Assembly: GCA_050949905.1 (NCBI GenBank)
Contig: JBMNGP010000037.1
Coordinates: forward strand, 1 to 64,000
Direction of reading: 5' to 3'
Source of the DNA: DUML01 sp050949905
GTDB taxonomy: Bacteria; Bacillota; Desulfitobacteriia; Desulfitobacteriales; Syntrophobotulaceae
DNA: 64,000 nt
This document shows, in pieces, positions 16,973 to 25,827 of the stretch. Both the position numbers and the translations under genes were made by a program. Position 1 is the first letter of the stretch, and each line of letters starts with the position of its first letter. The notes below the pieces were generated by a model. The model did no database searches. It worked only from the letters and a program-made list of their open reading frames with translations, and was not told the DNA's origin.

Positions 16973-18480
16973 CTCAACTTTCGCATAGCAAAAGTTTGCT
17001 CTAAGCCAGTCACAGACTGGGTTTGGCCAAAATAAATTTGTTTATTGACAGGAAAACACCTTTCAAAGTTGGTAAAATGGAAGTAACCCAACTAACCATA
17101 ATTCCAACAGAAAGGTGCGTACTTCAATGATACAACACAACTCTCTGTCTGAACAGCATTATAATTACTTTTCTTTAATTTTCTCTTCCCTTAAAATCAG
17201 TCAACTTCTTCGAAAAGCAGGAATTCGTAAGACCTATGGCGTTTCAAGCTTTGCAGTATTCCAGATTATTTTTCAGTTAGTCTTTCAAGGCCGGAATTTA
17301 TTCCGTTTGCTTGAAGGACATTGGTCTGAATCTCTTCCAGGTAAAGATGTGATTTACCGGTTTCTTAATGAATCCCGCTATAACTGGCGAAAGTTCTATC
17401 AACTGCTGAGCCTTCAGGTCGTAGAACGCTTTGAAAAACTCACCTCCGCAAAACGTATCCGGGTGTTCATCGTCGATGATTCAGTAATGCACCGGGAGAG
17501 AAGCAAGAAAGTTGAACTTTTAGCCAGGATCTTTGACCATATTTCAGGTCGCTTAATTCGTGGTTATAACTTGCTCACGCTGGGTTGGTCCGATGGTTAT
17601 AGCTTTGTACCTATTGACTTTACTCTCTTAAGTTCTGCTAAGGCTAAAAACCGTCTTTGCGAAATGAAGAAGGATTTAGACAAACGATCCATCGGCTATA
17701 AGCGGCGTGTTGAAGCCTTAAGCCATAAACCGGATGCTGTGGTTCAAATGCTTGAACGGGCTATAAAGGCTGGATTCACCGCAGATTACGTTCTGATGGA
17801 TAGTTGGTTTACACAAGCACCATTGATTCAAAAGCTAATGGCTCAAAAGCTGCATGTCATTGGGATGGTCAAAGAACTTAAACAGCGTTACCTTGTTGAA
17901 GGGAAATCCTTGAGTTTAAGTGAGCTTTATGCCTCTGTTCCTAAAAACTCCAAAGCTACCATTTTAGGTTCAGTCCGAGTTCAAACGTCTTCAGGCTTAC
18001 CCCTTAAAATTCTCTTCGTTCAGAATAGAAATAACCGGAGAGAATGGTTAGCCATTTTAACCACAGATTTATCGTTAGATGATTCTGAAGTTGTAAGAAT
18101 TTATGGAATGCGTTGGAGCATTGAAACCTTTTTCAAAGTGGCTAAATCACACTTAAAGCTAGGGACTGAATTCCAAGGCCGATCCTTTGATATGATGATT
18201 AGCCATACAACCATTGTATTTTCCCGTTATCTCATCCTTGAATGGGAACGAAGGGAAAATAATGATGAACGCTCTTTAGGAGGATTGTTCTACTTTTTTG
18301 CCGATGAAGTTGCAGACTTAGATTTAAAAACGGCATTACGGCAGCTTATGGCTTTTGTCTTAACGTTACTACCGAATAAACCAGAGAATTTCGAAGCACT
18401 AAGTCAATTACACAAATGGATTTGTGAATTGCCCAGTTATATCAGGGCTTTATTCGCACAATTAGGGTGCGAAAGTTGAG
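16973..18480 (+). mobile_element. IS4-family insertion sequence (about 1.51 kb)
   Basis: Bounded by 13-bp perfect inverted repeats CTCAACTTTCGCA (16973-16985) and TGCGAAAGTTGAG (18468-18480). It encodes one transposase whose stop lies within the right repeat. I see no direct repeat at the flanks (ATTATTAT on the left, TTAACCTA on the right), so the target duplication has been lost or a rearrangement occurred. It sits 63 bp after prmA and separates the heat-shock operon from the next gene. Confidence 0.82.
17127..18479 (+). CDS. IS4-family DDE transposase
   Basis: A 450-residue transposase. The DDE set is visible: Asp in FIVDDSVMHRERS, Asp in VLMDSWFTQAPL, and Glu in the IS4 signature Y-(2)-R-(3)-E-(6)-K, here YGMRWSIETFFKVAK. 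The N-terminal part carries the VIYRFLNESRYNWRKF segment typical of this branch. ATG 17127 is chosen 11 bases after AGAAAGG; GTG 17115 overlaps that site. The gene appears complete. Confidence 0.9.
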   Translation: MIQHNSLSEQHYNYFSLIFSSLKISQLLRKAGIRKTYGVSSFAVFQIIFQLVFQGRNLFRLLEGHWSESLPGKDVIYRFLNESRYNWRKFYQLLSLQVVERFEKLTSAKRIRVFIVDDSVMHRERSKKVELLARIFDHISGRLIRGYNLLTLGWSDGYSFVPIDFTLLSSAKAKNRLCEMKKDLDKRSIGYKRRVEALSHKPDAVVQMLERAIKAGFTADYVLMDSWFTQAPLIQKLMAQKLHVIGMVKELKQRYLVEGKSLSLSELYASVPKNSKATILGSVRVQTSSGLPLKILFVQNRNNRREWLAILTTDLSLDDSEVVRIYGMRWSIETFFKVAKSHLKLGTEFQGRSFDMMISHTTIVFSRYLILEWERRENNDERSLGGLFYFFADEVADLDLKTALRQLMAFVLTLLPNKPENFEALSQLHKWICELPSYIRALFAQLGCES

Positions 18481-18606
18481 TTAACCTAAGTAGTGTAAAC
18501 TACTTTTTTTATTGTTTTTGTGGTTCTTTAATTGGTCGATATATGGAAAATCCGGAACCGTGGCTGCTTGGGAAAAGTTGGCTGATTATTAAAGCGGGAG
18601 GTTTAA

Positions 18607-20505
18607 ATGAATAATAACATAAAATTGACCGGTCAAAGCAAGGCTGACGGCGATCTCCTGAGCAAGGAGAGTTTTACCCTAATTGTGAATATTATCTCTA
18701 TTGCCTTAATCTTTGGCAGTTTTCTTAACCTGGCAGCCCAATATTTTATATACGGAGACGATTTGGTTAAGGTTCTGACCTTAAGCGGGGCATTGCTATT
18801 CCTGGGATGCTTCATGCAAATCATCATGCATTTAAAATTGAGCATGAAAGCCCAGACCAATTTTCTGATAGTAATAATAACTATTCTAATTCCTCTGCTC
18901 ACCTTGGAGTTTATTGAATACGGCAGTATAACAATCTGGCCATTTCCCTTTATCTTTATCATTGCTTCCTTGAATTTTATTAATCGGACTATGCTAATAT
19001 GGGTAGGAATCTCGGCTTTGTCTACCCAGTTGATTGTTTGGCTGATGGTGCCTAAGCTTAATATCGAGATCGGTGCTGCCGACTATCTGGTGAGATTCGG
19101 TCTTTTAAGTGTTGGGATTGTTGCTGCCTTTTACATTAACCGGTTGTATGTAAAAAACCTTAAGGAAAATGCTTATTACTTGCAAAAAGTCTAAGCATTG
19201 GCTTATCATGACCATCTAACCGGCTTGCCCAATAAGCTTCTGTTTTATGACCGCTTAAAGCAGGCTATTTTAGGAGCCAGGAGGACAGAAGCTGATTTGG
19301 CAGTGATGTTTCTGGATTTGGATAATTTTAAAATGGTGAATGATACCAAAGGGCATGAACAGGGTGATGTTTTATTAACTGCCATTGCCGGCCGTCTGAC
19401 CGAGATTTTAAGGGAAGGGGATACGGTTTCCCGCATCGGAGGAGATGAGTTTCTGATTTTAGTTCAGAACGTTTCCCTTAACGGAGCCGCCGAGGTTGCC
19501 GAAAGAGTTTTAAAAAAATTGGGACAACCTTTTGTGTTAGACGGTCAAAATTTCAATATCACAACTAGTATTGGTGTTGCCCTTTATCCTCAGGATGGAG
19601 AAACTCCCGAAATCCTGATAAAAAACGCCGATATGGCTATGTATCAGGCTAAGGAAAAAGGCAAGAATCAATATCTACTATGTTCTCAGGCCATGAAAGC
19701 AGAGCTTAAGGAAACCGTCGAGCTTACCAATGCTTTATACCGAGCCCTGGAACGAGAAGAGATGGTGCTTTATTACCAGCCTCAGGTCAGCAATAGAACG
19801 GGGGAAATTGTTGGCTTGGAAGCCCTAATCCGCTGGAACCATCCGGAAGCGGGATTAATCTTGCCGGATAAGTTTATACCTCTTGCCGAAAAAACCGGCT
19901 TAATAAATACCATGGGGGAATGGGTGCTGCGCACAGCCTGCGGGCAAATAAAAGCCTGGCAGAAAGCGGGGTTGCCTCCTGTACGCCTTGCCGTTAATCT
20001 TTCCGTTTATCAGTTCCAGAATCCGGGCATAGTCAATTTAGTAGGAGAGGTCTTAAGGGAAACAGGCCTTAGTCCCGAGTATTTGGAATTAGAAATTACG
20101 GAAAGCGTTGCCATGAAAGAAAAAGGCTATATTGTAGATATTCTTAAGGGTTTTAAGGAGCTGGGGGTAAGTATAGCCTTGGATGACTTTGGGACGGTTT
20201 ATTCTTGCCTGGATTATTTAAAAGAACTGCCGCTTGACAGAATCAAAATCGCGATGCCTTTTATCCGGGGTATAGCTGTTAGTTCCAAGGATGAAGCGAT
20301 TACCAAAGCCATTATTGTTCTTGCCAGAAACCTGGGTTTAAACATAGTGGCCGAAGGGGTGGAGACTTGGCAGCAGCTTACTTTCCTGCAACGTCAGATG
20401 TGTGATGAAATCCAAGGTTATTATTACTATAAAGCCATGCCTAAAGAAGAAGTGGAAATAGTAATGCGCGAGGCTCAAAAAAAATCCTATTATAAAAATT
20501 CTTAA
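18607..20505 (+). pseudogene. Membrane GGDEF-EAL protein interrupted by an in-frame TAA
   Basis: Two ORFs in the same frame (18607-19194 and 19198-20505) are split by one TAA at 19192-19194. Read through, they form one protein: an N-terminal membrane sensor with about five helices (residues 20-185), GGDEF (SRIGGDEF) and EAL (GLEALIRW, ELEITES, ALDDFG). The junction YLQKV-stop-ALAYHDHLTGLPN would be seamless if TAA were CAA (Gln), so a C-to-T change is likely. GGDEF has its canonical motif; EAL deviates in loop 6 (GTVYSC for GTGYSS) and KIAMPF for KIDRSF. A TTG at 19198 could restart, but without an SD. As sequenced, the sensor is separated from the catalytic domains. Confidence 0.8.
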
Positions 20506-20541
20506 AGATTTTTTAGCTGAAAAAGCAAACTGAGTTTTAAG

Positions 20542-20580
20542 CCTGCCGCCGCAGTACTAAAGATGCCGGCAGGTTTTTTA
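20542..20580 (+). terminator. Intrinsic terminator after the GGDEF-EAL gene
   Basis: CCTGCCG (20542-20548) pairs with CGGCAGG (20567-20573), followed immediately by six Ts. Confidence 0.85.
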
Positions 20581-20647
20581 TATCTAAACAAAATATGGTA
20601 TGATAGGCGATAATATAAGAAAAGGAGCTTAAAAGGAACGGATAATT

Positions 20648-21385
20648 ATGTATCGTTTTAAGATTGCCAAGATACAAGAGGATTTTTTTACCCTAGCCGG
20701 CGAGGAACGGCATCACTTGCTTAATGTTCTGCGTCTTCAGCCGGGAGAAAAAATTATTGGGTTTGATAATTCCGGCCGGCAGTGGCAGGGTGTGATTGAA
20801 GCCATCACCAAAGAAGCGGTAGAGTGTAGAATATACGCCGAGGAGTTGCCACAAGTTGAAGCCCGCACCAAAGTTTATCTGGTTATGGGACTCGCTAAAG
20901 GGGAGAAAATGGAATGGGTTATTCAAAAAGGAACGGAGCTGGGCATGGCCGGCTTTATTCCCCTAAGAACCGAGCGCGCCGTAGTCCGGCTGGAAGGCCC
21001 TAAAGCCCTGGAGAGAGTATCCCGCTGGCAAAAGATTGCCGCTGAAGCCGTGAAACAGTCCCGCCGGGTGGTAGAACCGGTGGTAAGCCCGATTGCTGAC
21101 TGGCAGGATTTGACGAAAGCCCTTCCCCCGGAAACCCAGTGGCTTCTTCCCTACGAAGATGAAAAAACTTTCTCTTTAAGTAATACTCTGCAGGAATTTA
21201 AACCAGAATATTCAATAGCGATACTTATAGGTCCCGAAGGCGGATTCACACCTCATGAAGTGGCCAAAGCCCGGGAAAATTTAAAGGCTCGGAGTGTTTC
21301 CTTAGGGCCGCGTATCTTAAGGACGGAGACGGCTGCTCTGGCCGCTCTGGTCATGGTGCTGGCCCACTTTGCCGACCTTGGCTAG
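20648..21385 (+). CDS. rsmE: 16S rRNA m3U1498 methyltransferase RsmE
   Basis: RsmE uses SAM to N3-methylate U1498 of 16S rRNA. It has an N-terminal PUA-like domain (HHLLNVLRLQPGEKI) and a C-terminal SPOUT fold with the trefoil-knot motifs LIGPEGGFTPHEV and LGPRILRTETAALAAL. Other family landmarks are GLAKGEKMEWVIQKGTELG and QSRRVVEP. 245 residues is the usual length. It normally follows prmA directly; here the two IS elements and the GGDEF-EAL gene separate this neighbourhood. Confidence 0.95.
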   Translation: MYRFKIAKIQEDFFTLAGEERHHLLNVLRLQPGEKIIGFDNSGRQWQGVIEAITKEAVECRIYAEELPQVEARTKVYLVMGLAKGEKMEWVIQKGTELGMAGFIPLRTERAVVRLEGPKALERVSRWQKIAAEAVKQSRRVVEPVVSPIADWQDLTKALPPETQWLLPYEDEKTFSLSNTLQEFKPEYSIAILIGPEGGFTPHEVAKARENLKARSVSLGPRILRTETAALAALVMVLAHFADLG

Positions 21386-21435
21386 TTAGTTCTAAGCTAA
21401 ATATAAGGATGTGTTATGCAAAAGTGGCTGATAGT

Positions 21436-22752
21436 ATGCCAACAGCTTCTTTTATCACCCTAGGCTGTAAAGTTAACCAGGCGGAAAGTGAAGCCCTGGC
21501 TCAGCTTTTAACCCAGGAGGGTTATCAAATAGTTCGGGAAAAGGAAGATCCTGAGGTCATAATTATTAATACCTGTACCGTTACCGGAACAGGCAGCAGC
21601 AAGTCGCGCAAGCTTATCCGGAAGATCGCCAAAGAGCACCCTTTAAGTACGGTAGTGGTGATGGGCTGTTATTCCCAGACCAAACCGGAAGAAGTTGCCG
21701 AACTGGAAGGGGTGGATTTGATTGTCGGCACCCAGGATCGGCGCAAAATAGCCGAGTATCTTAAAAATATCAATCGAAGCGTTAAGGAAGCCGGTCCACC
21801 TCAAAGGAAGCCTGTTTCTGCCGTCAGGCAATTTGACGAGCACACTGCTTATGAAGAACTGCCTCTTATCGAAAACGAGAGCCGGGCCAGAGCAATGCTT
21901 AAGATCCAAGACGGCTGCAGCCAATTTTGCACCTACTGTATAATTCCTTATGCCCGAGGGCCGTCCCGCAGTCGTGATCCGGATAATATCCTGGCGGAAG
22001 CGGGGAAATTATTAGCTGCGGGCTATAAAGAAATTGTTTTAACCGGGGTGCATATCGGGGCTTATGGGCAGGATCTTGGCCGGGAAAACCTCGACTTGGC
22101 AGAACTAATTAAGCGGCTCATTAGCCTTCCGGGTATGACCCGCTTAAGATTAGGCTCAATTGAGCCCATGGAATTTACGCCTCAGCTCTTGGAGGTTGTT
22201 ACAGGGAGTGATGTGATCTGCCCTCATTTCCACATCCCCCTGCAGAGCGGCAGCAATACGATTTTAGCGCGGATGCAAAGGCCCTATTCTACTGAAGATT
22301 ATGCCCGATTACTGGCCGAGATCAGAGAAAGGCTTCCCGAGGCTGCTTTGGCAACCGATATTTTGACCGGTTTCCCCGGCGAAACAGAAGAGGAACATCA
22401 GGAAGCCCTAAGCTTCACTGCCGGCTGTAATTTTGCCGGAATCCACGTTTTCCCTTATTCGCGGAGGGAGGGAACACCGGCTGCCGCCATGCCCGCTCAG
22501 GTTCCCAAAAGTGTGAAAGATTTCAGGGTTCGGGATTACTTGAAAATAGGCAAAGAAAGCCGCACTGATTATATTCGGCAGTTTTTGGGGAGGGAGCTCG
22601 AAGTTCTGCTGGAGACGGTCCGGCCGGACGGCAGTGCGCTGGGGCATACCGGAAATTATTTGGAACTAAAATTGCCTCCGGACTTAAATCCTGGCAACTG
22701 GCAGGCCGGAGACCTGGTAAAATGCACTTTAAGGGAAGAATATTGTAGCTAA
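21436..22752 (+). CDS. mtaB: tRNA ms2t6A37 methylthiotransferase MtaB
   Basis: A radical-SAM methylthiotransferase that converts t6A37 to ms2t6A in tRNAs reading ANN codons. The N-terminal UPF0004 domain has its three cluster cysteines (LGCKVNQAE, NTCTVT, MGCYSQT); the radical-SAM CxxxCxxC is CSQFCTYC. Then come YKEIVLTGVHIGAYG and HIPLQSGSN, with a C-terminal TRAM-like domain (LEVLLETV). ATG 21436 is chosen from family starts; GTG 21409 in frame has a slightly better AAGGAT site. At 438 residues it is normal. Confidence 0.93.
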   Translation: MPTASFITLGCKVNQAESEALAQLLTQEGYQIVREKEDPEVIIINTCTVTGTGSSKSRKLIRKIAKEHPLSTVVVMGCYSQTKPEEVAELEGVDLIVGTQDRRKIAEYLKNINRSVKEAGPPQRKPVSAVRQFDEHTAYEELPLIENESRARAMLKIQDGCSQFCTYCIIPYARGPSRSRDPDNILAEAGKLLAAGYKEIVLTGVHIGAYGQDLGRENLDLAELIKRLISLPGMTRLRLGSIEPMEFTPQLLEVVTGSDVICPHFHIPLQSGSNTILARMQRPYSTEDYARLLAEIRERLPEAALATDILTGFPGETEEEHQEALSFTAGCNFAGIHVFPYSRREGTPAAAMPAQVPKSVKDFRVRDYLKIGKESRTDYIRQFLGRELEVLLETVRPDGSALGHTGNYLELKLPPDLNPGNWQAGDLVKCTLREEYCS

Positions 22753-22770
22753 CTAAAAGGAAGTAAACTA

Positions 22771-23628
22771 ATGAAGATCTCCAAAGGCTGGAAAACATTC
22801 ATTGGCTTAATAATCATTACAGCATTGGTTATAACCGTTGTTTTATTGAAAGGGCCTTTTTACTATCAGGCCAGAAGTTATCTGGTAATGTATGCCTTTA
22901 GCAAGTATGAAGAACAAAAAAGCCTCCTGCAGAAAAACAATATTTCGCTGGATATCCCGGGAGGGATCAGCACTCCGGAGAAAGATTGGTATCCTTTTGT
23001 AATGGTTTTTAATGCTGATCAGAGTTTCTCCCGTTATACCGGACGGGATCTGGCCTTGACTATCTTATACAATTTTGGAGCCTTTGACTGGGATATGAGT
23101 TCTTCCAACTATTTTCAGGAAAAATCTCCTTATTATAATAGTTTTTATGGCGGTTACCTGGTCAAAGATAATTCCGGTTCCGGGAAGTATGGTTTTACAC
23201 CGGAGGGTAAGCTGGATGTCAGCGAGGCTATGGCTGTTCCCGAATATGATTTTAAATATTTGGTTCTGGAAAGCCTGGGCTGCCCGCGGGAGAAACTTAC
23301 GATGAGCGTTATTAAATATGACCTGGAAGAGAACGTTACCTATGCCGGATACCCAGGCTGGACCAAGATAGATGCCCATTTGCTGGTCAACAACCCCAGC
23401 CATCAATTTCGAGGAAATAAACGGGCTTATATTCAATACGGTTATCCCTTGAAACAAGCGGGGCGGGGTGATTTTGAGCTAATGAATACCCGGGGGAGGA
23501 TTTATGCCCGTTACTTTGAAGAGTTTAACACTACGGTCTTTTTATATATCCTGACGCCTAGCGAGGATACCTTGGAGAAATGTGATCAAGAAATTTTAAG
23601 TAAGACCGTCATAAATCATAAGAAGTAA
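22771..23628 (+). CDS. Membrane-anchored hypothetical protein (285 aa)
   Basis: I do not recognise this family. One N-terminal membrane helix (residues 9-27, FIGLIIITALVITVVLL) anchors a hydrophilic domain rich in aromatic residues outside the cell. It has no catalytic motif that I can name. It follows mtaB by 18 bp behind AAAAGGAAG, so it is probably co-transcribed. Composition resembles its neighbours, with no sign of transfer. Confidence 0.65.
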   Translation: MKISKGWKTFIGLIIITALVITVVLLKGPFYYQARSYLVMYAFSKYEEQKSLLQKNNISLDIPGGISTPEKDWYPFVMVFNADQSFSRYTGRDLALTILYNFGAFDWDMSSSNYFQEKSPYYNSFYGGYLVKDNSGSGKYGFTPEGKLDVSEAMAVPEYDFKYLVLESLGCPREKLTMSVIKYDLEENVTYAGYPGWTKIDAHLLVNNPSHQFRGNKRAYIQYGYPLKQAGRGDFELMNTRGRIYARYFEEFNTTVFLYILTPSEDTLEKCDQEILSKTVINHKK

Positions 23629-23756
23629 CATTGATTTATTTAAGAAATGACATTGATTTTTTAACGAGAAGTGTTTATCTTTTGCAAACATAACCACGGT
23701 TATAATATAATTATGTCAATAATTATTATTTTTTTAAGGTTAAAGTTAGGAGGTTT

Positions 23757-24104
23757 ATGATGGCGGACTGTATTTTTTGTAAAATTGTAAACAAAGAAAT
23801 TCCTTCCGAAGTATTATACGAAGATGATGATATCCTGGCTTTTAAAGATATCAATCCTGTTGCTCCAGTTCATATCCTGGTTATTCCCAAAAAACATATC
23901 ATTAGTGTTAATGACCTTATAGCCCAAGATGTCACTTTGGTCGGCAATATCTTTATTGTCATCAAAAAACTGGCCGCCCAGTTGGGAGTAGCGGAAAGCG
24001 GTTATCGGGTTGTGACCAATACCGGAGCGGATGGCGGCCAACTGGTCGGGCATCTTCATTTTCATCTAATCGGCGGGAAACCCTTAGGAGTTAAGATTGG
24101 CTAA
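23757..24104 (+). CDS. HIT-family purine nucleoside phosphoramidase (HinT-like)
   Basis: A 115-residue HIT protein. CIFCKIVNKEIPSE opens the domain (two Cys of a possible zinc site), and the catalytic histidine triad is HLHFHLIGG near residues 98-106. HinT enzymes hydrolyse AMP-lysine and related phosphoramidates. It starts at ATG 23757 or 23760 after AGGAGG, with a TATAATATAAT-like -10 about 60 bp upstream. Confidence 0.92.
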   Translation: MMADCIFCKIVNKEIPSEVLYEDDDILAFKDINPVAPVHILVIPKKHIISVNDLIAQDVTLVGNIFIVIKKLAAQLGVAESGYRVVTNTGADGGQLVGHLHFHLIGGKPLGVKIG

Positions 24105-24255
24105 AACAAAAAACTGCTTGGCCTATGTCAAAAAGAATAGAATTAGGGGTTTTGTCCCTCATATAATTTAGTAGGCAAAATTATTATGGAGCAAAGACTT
24201 AAGACAAAGGGCAAGCAAACTTAACAGGAGCAGGGCTTCTTGTGCCGCTTCTCGC

Positions 24256-24284
24256 TTGACGTGTCCATATTCATCCTTTATAAT
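24256..24284 (+). promoter_or_regulatory. Sigma-A promoter of rpsU-yqeY
   Basis: TTGACG (24256-24261), 17-bp spacer, TATAAT (24279-24284), about 60 bp before rpsU. Confidence 0.75.
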
Positions 24285-24343
24285 TATTTCGTATCTATTA
24301 TAATTCCTAGTATCAGTCGACCAGTGGAGGGAGGGATAAAAAA

Positions 24344-24520
24344 ATGAGTGAAGTAAGAGTAGGTAAAAATGAATCCCTGGATTCTGCTCTCCGCCGGTTC
24401 AAGCGAAATTGTCAACGTTCGGGTGTTTTGTCGGAAGCTCGTAAGCACGAGCATTACGAGAAACCAAGCGTGAAGAGGAAAAAGAAATCTGAGGCTGCCA
24501 GGAAACGTAAATACAAATAA
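24344..24520 (+). CDS. rpsU: 30S ribosomal protein S21
   Basis: A 58-residue basic protein: VRVGKNESLDSALRRFKR, then EARKHEHYEKPS and a Lys/Arg tail (KRKKKSEAARKRKYK), all standard for S21. It binds the 30S platform near the anti-SD region. ATG 24344 follows GGAGGGAGG. It is followed by yqeY, the conserved Firmicute order. Confidence 0.95.
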   Translation: MSEVRVGKNESLDSALRRFKRNCQRSGVLSEARKHEHYEKPSVKRKKKSEAARKRKYK

Positions 24521-24528
24521 CGGACTAA

Positions 24529-24560
24529 CACCGCGCTACCCTAAAGGGTAAAGAGCGGTG
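24529..24560 (+). promoter_or_regulatory. Two-part hairpin between rpsU and yqeY
   Basis: CACCGC/GCGGTG encloses TACCC/GGGTA with a TAAA loop and no T-tract. It ends two bases before the yqeY SD, so it may shape the translation or stability of the two-gene mRNA. Function is inference. Confidence 0.5.
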
Positions 24561-24577
24561 AAGGGAGATGGCTTTGG

Positions 24578-25030
24578 TTGTCCCTTAAGGATCGTCTTGT
24601 TGAGGATATGAAGGCTGCCATGAAAGCCAAAGAGGAGGGGAAGGTCAGACTTTCTGTCATCCGAATGGTTCGGGCGGCCATTAAGAATACTGAGATAGAC
24701 AAAAAAACAGAATTAAACGATGCTCAGATTATTGAGGTAATCGCGCGGGAAGTAAAAATGAGGCGGGATGCTATCGCAGAGTTCTCTAAGGCAGAGCGCC
24801 CGGATAAAGTTCAGGAAGCGGAAGAGGAAGTTGCCATCCTTATGGAGTACTTACCTCAGCAGTTAACTGAAGGGGAAATCCGCCAGCTAGCCAAAGAGAT
24901 TATCGCTGAAACCGGTGCCCAGGGGCCTAAGGATTTAGGCAAGGTGATGGGAGCTATCACCCCTAAGACTAAAGGCCGAGCTGATGGGAAAGTTGTTAAT
25001 CAAATAGTGCGAGAACTACTGGGATCATAA
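24578..25030 (+). CDS. yqeY: GatB/YqeY domain protein
   Basis: A 150-residue YqeY protein, related to the tail of GatB amidotransferase subunits. Typical motifs: RLSVIRMVRAAIKNTEID, YLPQQLTEGEI and DLGKVMGAITPKTKGRADGK. It may influence aminoacyl-tRNA or ribosome function, but its role is not settled. TTG 24578 is the start, ten bases after GGGAG. Confidence 0.92.
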   Translation: MSLKDRLVEDMKAAMKAKEEGKVRLSVIRMVRAAIKNTEIDKKTELNDAQIIEVIAREVKMRRDAIAEFSKAERPDKVQEAEEEVAILMEYLPQQLTEGEIRQLAKEIIAETGAQGPKDLGKVMGAITPKTKGRADGKVVNQIVRELLGS

Positions 25031-25077
25031 TCCTATTGTAAATTTTAGCACAAGGCTGTCCGCTAATAAGCCTGTAA

Positions 25078-25101
25078 GGCGTCTCATACGAGGCGTCTTT
25101 T
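25078..25101 (+). terminator. Intrinsic terminator of rpsU-yqeY
   Basis: GGCGTCTC (25078-25085) pairs with GAGGCGTC (25090-25097) using two G-U pairs and an ATAC loop, followed by a T-rich tract. Confidence 0.7.
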
Positions 25102-25224
25102 CTTATTTTCTCTCTCATCCGCCTGCCGGATACTTGTTTATCAACTTTAAAAGTGAAGGAAGGGAAAACGAGATAGTTGTCGAATTTTCCCTTAAATGAT
25201 AATCCACAGATAGAGGAAAAAATA

Positions 25225-25326
25225 ATGATTAAAATTATTGTTGACAGCACCTGTGATTTGCCGCAGGAATTTTTGCAAAAATATGATATCAAAGATGCCA
25301 GGCCGGAGCTTTACCAAAAACAATAG
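25225..25326 (+). pseudogene. DegV-family remnant
   Basis: A 33-codon ORF with a decent start (ATG after GAGGAAAA) reads MIKIIVDSTCDLPQEFLQKYDIK, the first strand and helix of DegV fatty-acid-binding (FakB-type) proteins, which are about 280 residues. It then switches to unrelated codons and stops. No further DegV sequence follows, so a deletion removed most of the gene. Confidence 0.65.
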
Positions 25327-25422
25327 AGTTACATATTTATCTAGATATTAATTTCAATTTGTCTAATATTAATATCAATTTCAATCAATTTTGCCAAGGC
25401 TGTTAAATATACCTGTTTCTAG

Positions 25423-25455
25423 AAAGAGGGTTCCTAAGGGAAGCCTCTTTCCTAT
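25423..25455 (+). terminator. Hairpin upstream of yqfC
   Basis: AAAGAGG/CCTCTTT plus TTCC/GGAA around a TAAG loop with one G-G mismatch, followed by a weak T-rich stretch. It probably ends leftward-derived transcripts after the degV remnant. The rest of 25327-25550 is AT-rich with no gene seen. Confidence 0.45.
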
Positions 25456-25551
25456 ATTCTTTGGTCGGAAGAAGGCCGATTGCCAACGGTAAGCTTGGAC
25501 TAATCCAATCTTTTTTAGCATAGACATGCTATGAAGGGAGTGGTGTGTCTA

Positions 25552-25824
25552 ATGTTTAAGAAGCTGCAAAAACAGGCCGGCGAAGTCTTCGAATTACCGT
25601 CCGCTGTCTTGGATAAAGGGCCCAGAATAACAATTATGGGACGCTGGGAAATGACTGTCGAATATTTTAAAGAAGTCATCCTCTTTTCCAATGAAGAAAT
25701 TATCCTGAAAACTCCGGCAGGGAGACTTTCTATTCGGGGCAAGGATTTTGTTCTCACCACCGTACTGGATACCGAGATTAACCTTAAAGGCCAAATCTCC
25801 GGGCTTTCTTTTGAGGAGGAATAA
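25552..25824 (+). CDS. yqfC: Sporulation protein YqfC
   Basis: A 90-residue YabP/YqfC-family protein (ITIMGRWEMTVEYFKEVILFS, then TPAGRLSIRGKDFVL). In Bacillus it is made in the mother cell under sigma-E, next to yqfD, as here. ATG 25552 follows AAGGGAG by 12 bases; ATG 25531 in frame overlaps that site. It is three bases from yqfD, so the two are coupled. Confidence 0.88.
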   Translation: MFKKLQKQAGEVFELPSAVLDKGPRITIMGRWEMTVEYFKEVILFSNEEIILKTPAGRLSIRGKDFVLTTVLDTEINLKGQISGLSFEEE

Positions 25825-25827
25825 GCG

